DNA of 64,000 nucleotides from Acinetobacter sp. SFB (GTDB lineage: Bacteria; Pseudomonadota; Gammaproteobacteria; Pseudomonadales; Moraxellaceae): NCBI RefSeq assembly GCF_001647545.1, contig NZ_LSZH01000014.1, positions 62,001-126,000 on the forward strand. Reading direction: 5' to 3'. The number at the start of each line of letters is the position of its first letter. The stretch's first letter is position 1. This document shows, in pieces, positions 62,492 through 64,000 of the stretch. Below the pieces are notes generated by a model. That model saw only the letters and a list, made by a program, of their open reading frames with translations. It made no database searches and was not told the origin of the DNA. A program made the translations under genes and the position numbers.

Positions 62492-63501
62492 AGGTTCTCC
62501 CCCATTGCATTACGCAAAGCTACCGTAGAGTTATAAACACGTCTTAAAAAACGATTGGATGTATCTGTTGCTTTAACCGTTGTGTCCAACATGACATAAG
62601 TTGCTTGAGCCGGATCAACTACTGTATTTTTTGCAGAGTTTGTAGAACGAATAAGCACAGAAGCCTGAATTGCCAAAATTCTAGGTACTTTCTTCGCTGT
62701 AGGGGTAGTTGCTCTTGCTGCAATTGCGGCAGCTCTATACTGTGGAATGGTGTAGTAACTTAAATTTCCATCCTCATCTCTTGTTTTTAAAAGCACATGA
62801 AAATGATCTACGCGTGGAATAATAATTTGTCCTGCAGTTCCTAAACCTGTAACTATTGCCGGTTGAGCAGAAACTGCAGTTGCAGATGTTGCAGGAGTAT
62901 TGGCATCACACGCCAGCGCAATATCACTAGCTCCAGTACCGTTGGCATCCACTCTTAAAAAGTACCGTTGTACAACTAAATCACCAGCATATACTGTTTG
63001 TCCTTCACAATTAAACATTTGAGAAGGTGCAACAAATTGAATCGTCAATTGATCACTAATTTGAGCTGTGCCTGCCGTATTTTTTACATTGGATAATCCT
63101 TTCCAGTAATTAGCTGTAGTTGAAACAGTATCTCCACTACCCCGACTTAATAATGCCGAATCAATATAGGCAGTAGCTCCTACTTTAGGTACAAAATTAA
63201 CATTAGTCGCGCTTGATGATGTAGACCCAGTAAGGACAATCCCACCATATGCAGTCTGGTCATTAATTTCCAGATTGGTTGAATTCCCTACATTCGCCAG
63301 ACGGATATCTCGCAGCATATAATCCACACCAAATACACCACTATCCTGTATTTCTGCATTGGCACGTTGCAATTGGCTTGACAGAATTCCCCCAGTAAAT
63401 AGTTGAGTTGCTGCTGCAACCAAGATTAACCCCAAGACTAGCGCCACCATCAACTCAATCAATGTAAAGCCCATTTGTGGCTTAAAAGAAGGCTTACTCA
63501 T
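62488..63501 (-). CDS. pilW: PilW-like minor pilin
   Basis: 337 residues with a prepilin leader (MSKPSFKPQMG) and the class III helix FTLIELMVALVLGLILVAAATQLF. A soluble domain follows with the family segment GVDYMLRDIRLANVG near residue 58. The length is typical of PilW-like proteins, the largest of the minor pilins. It lies between pilV and pilX, as in Pseudomonas and other Acinetobacter. Confidence 0.88.
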   Translation of the reverse strand: MSKPSFKPQMGFTLIELMVALVLGLILVAAATQLFTGGILSSQLQRANAEIQDSGVFGVDYMLRDIRLANVGNSTNLEINDQTAYGGIVLTGSTSSSATNVNFVPKVGATAYIDSALLSRGSGDTVSTTANYWKGLSNVKNTAGTAQISDQLTIQFVAPSQMFNCEGQTVYAGDLVVQRYFLRVDANGTGASDIALACDANTPATSATAVSAQPAIVTGLGTAGQIIIPRVDHFHVLLKTRDEDGNLSYYTIPQYRAAAIAARATTPTAKKVPRILAIQASVLIRSTNSAKNTVVDPAQATYVMLDTTVKATDTSNRFLRRVYNSTVALRNAMGENL

Positions 63502-63502
63502 C

Positions 63503-64000
63503 TTAATAAGCCTCCATCATTAAGCATGATGCACCACTTACATACGTTCCTGAACTCGACATGCAACTAGAAGCATCAATAGTGGTTGTAGAAACACCAT
63601 TTATAGTTGTAGTAGCAGAGTTTGGCTGTGTTTTAGCCCAAAAAATATATAAACATTGCCGTTTTAAAGTCATAGTACTGGCAACACCCGGGCAGTTTTC
63701 CATAGTAATTTTCATTCCATACTGGTCGGCGTTTTTAGCAGTATTATAGGCATCGTAAGTTGCCATCTGCACAGCAGTACAAGCTGAGTTAAGACAGGAT
63801 GTCGGAGCAGATGTAGTTGAGGAGTAATTACTATAACCTTGAATTAAAGCAGGATAATTTGAAAATGCTGCAGGATTAGAACGTATATTCTCAGCTAATC
63901 CTCGCATTACAAGCATGGCTTGTGACTTACTTAAAGCCTCAGCAGAAGCATCAATGGCACGCAATTGTAAAGCCACATAACCCAGAACTCCAATTGCAAG
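63503..64000 (-). CDS. pilV: PilV-like minor pilin, 5' end outside the window
   Basis: The window holds the last 165 or so residues; the leader and cleavage site are beyond the right edge. The first residues in view (LAIGVLGYVALQLRAIDASAEALSKSQAMLVMRGLAENIRSNP, in pieces) are the end of the pilin helix and the conserved PilV NIR region. It is the most upstream visible gene of the minor-pilin operon pilV-W-X-Y1-comE-comF. Confidence 0.85.
   Translation of the reverse strand, partial: LAIGVLGYVALQLRAIDASAEALSKSQAMLVMRGLAENIRSNPAAFSNYPALIQGYSNYSSTTSAPTSCLNSACTAVQMATYDAYNTAKNADQYGMKITMENCPGVASTMTLKRQCLYIFWAKTQPNSATTTINGVSTTTIDASSCMSSSGTYVSGASCLMMEAY

Overview
The window looks like chromosomal DNA of an Acinetobacter species (Moraxellaceae). 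Three things point there. The base composition is moderately AT-rich, with accessory patches that are clearly more AT-rich. Several proteins closely resemble Acinetobacter families: an AbeM-type MATE pump, a CraA/MdfA-type MFS pump, a lipase operon with the chaperone gene first, and a type IV pilus/competence minor pilin cluster with a PilY1/ComC-like protein. The housekeeping blocks (mlaFEDCB, rpsP-rimM-trmD-rplS, divergent D2HGDH/serA) are typical of gammaproteobacteria. I saw no tRNA, rRNA, CRISPR array, prophage or complete insertion sequence.

Layout. 1-7.3 kb: the start of a carboxylate/amino-acid symporter, then tesB and plsB (divergent lipid genes sharing a palindromic operator candidate), a nucleoside-sugar-type SDR protein and recG. 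7.4-10.3 kb: comF, a Nudix/LOG gene pair and corA. 10.5-13.7 kb: the mlaFEDCB phospholipid-transport operon. 14.1-19.5 kb: an RG-repeat DEAD-box helicase with a long structured leader, suhB and dxs. 19.8-25.1 kb: ribA, hemF, a 68-residue membrane protein, aroE and an acyl-CoA dehydrogenase. 25.2-26.6 kb: an AT-rich cassette with a minimal nucleotidyltransferase (DUF6932-like), a coiled-coil partner and a translationally coupled 47-codon ORF, behind a perfect 20-bp palindrome. 26.6-37.7 kb: hemW, a YdcZ-type transporter, abeM, an ABC1/UbiB kinase-like gene, zinc-independent L31 (rpmE2) behind a Zur-type box, crcB, a HopJ-family gene, a methyltransferase, an endonuclease-like protein, an orphan ParA, an AI-2E family permease and a lipoprotein SodC. 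37.9-43.5 kb: a YccS-type FUSC protein, a DUF3817 protein, craA and a lone AT-rich abiH abortive-infection gene. 43.6-51.8 kb: a small lipoprotein, D-2-hydroxyglutarate dehydrogenase facing serA, two tandem RhtA-type exporters, a hemerythrin protein, a TauE/SafE permease and truB. 52-54.1 kb: lipBA. 54.2-56.3 kb: the S16-RimM-TrmD-L19 operon. 56.5-64 kb: type IV pilus minor pilins and PilY1, running off the right edge in pilV.

Most of the window is core metabolism. The two best candidates for accessory, possibly defensive, biology are the nucleotidyltransferase cassette at 25.2-26.6 kb and abiH at 42.1-43.5 kb. Other signals beyond plain gene content are a family of two-hairpin intergenic repeats (about 4.2, 32.7 and 40.5 kb), the tesB/plsB operator, the Zur box, the helicase and rplS leaders, and a 39-codon membrane microprotein ORF. 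All functional calls rest on sequence reading and family knowledge; no searches were run. Many starts were moved inward from the longest ORF, and the reason is given with each entry.
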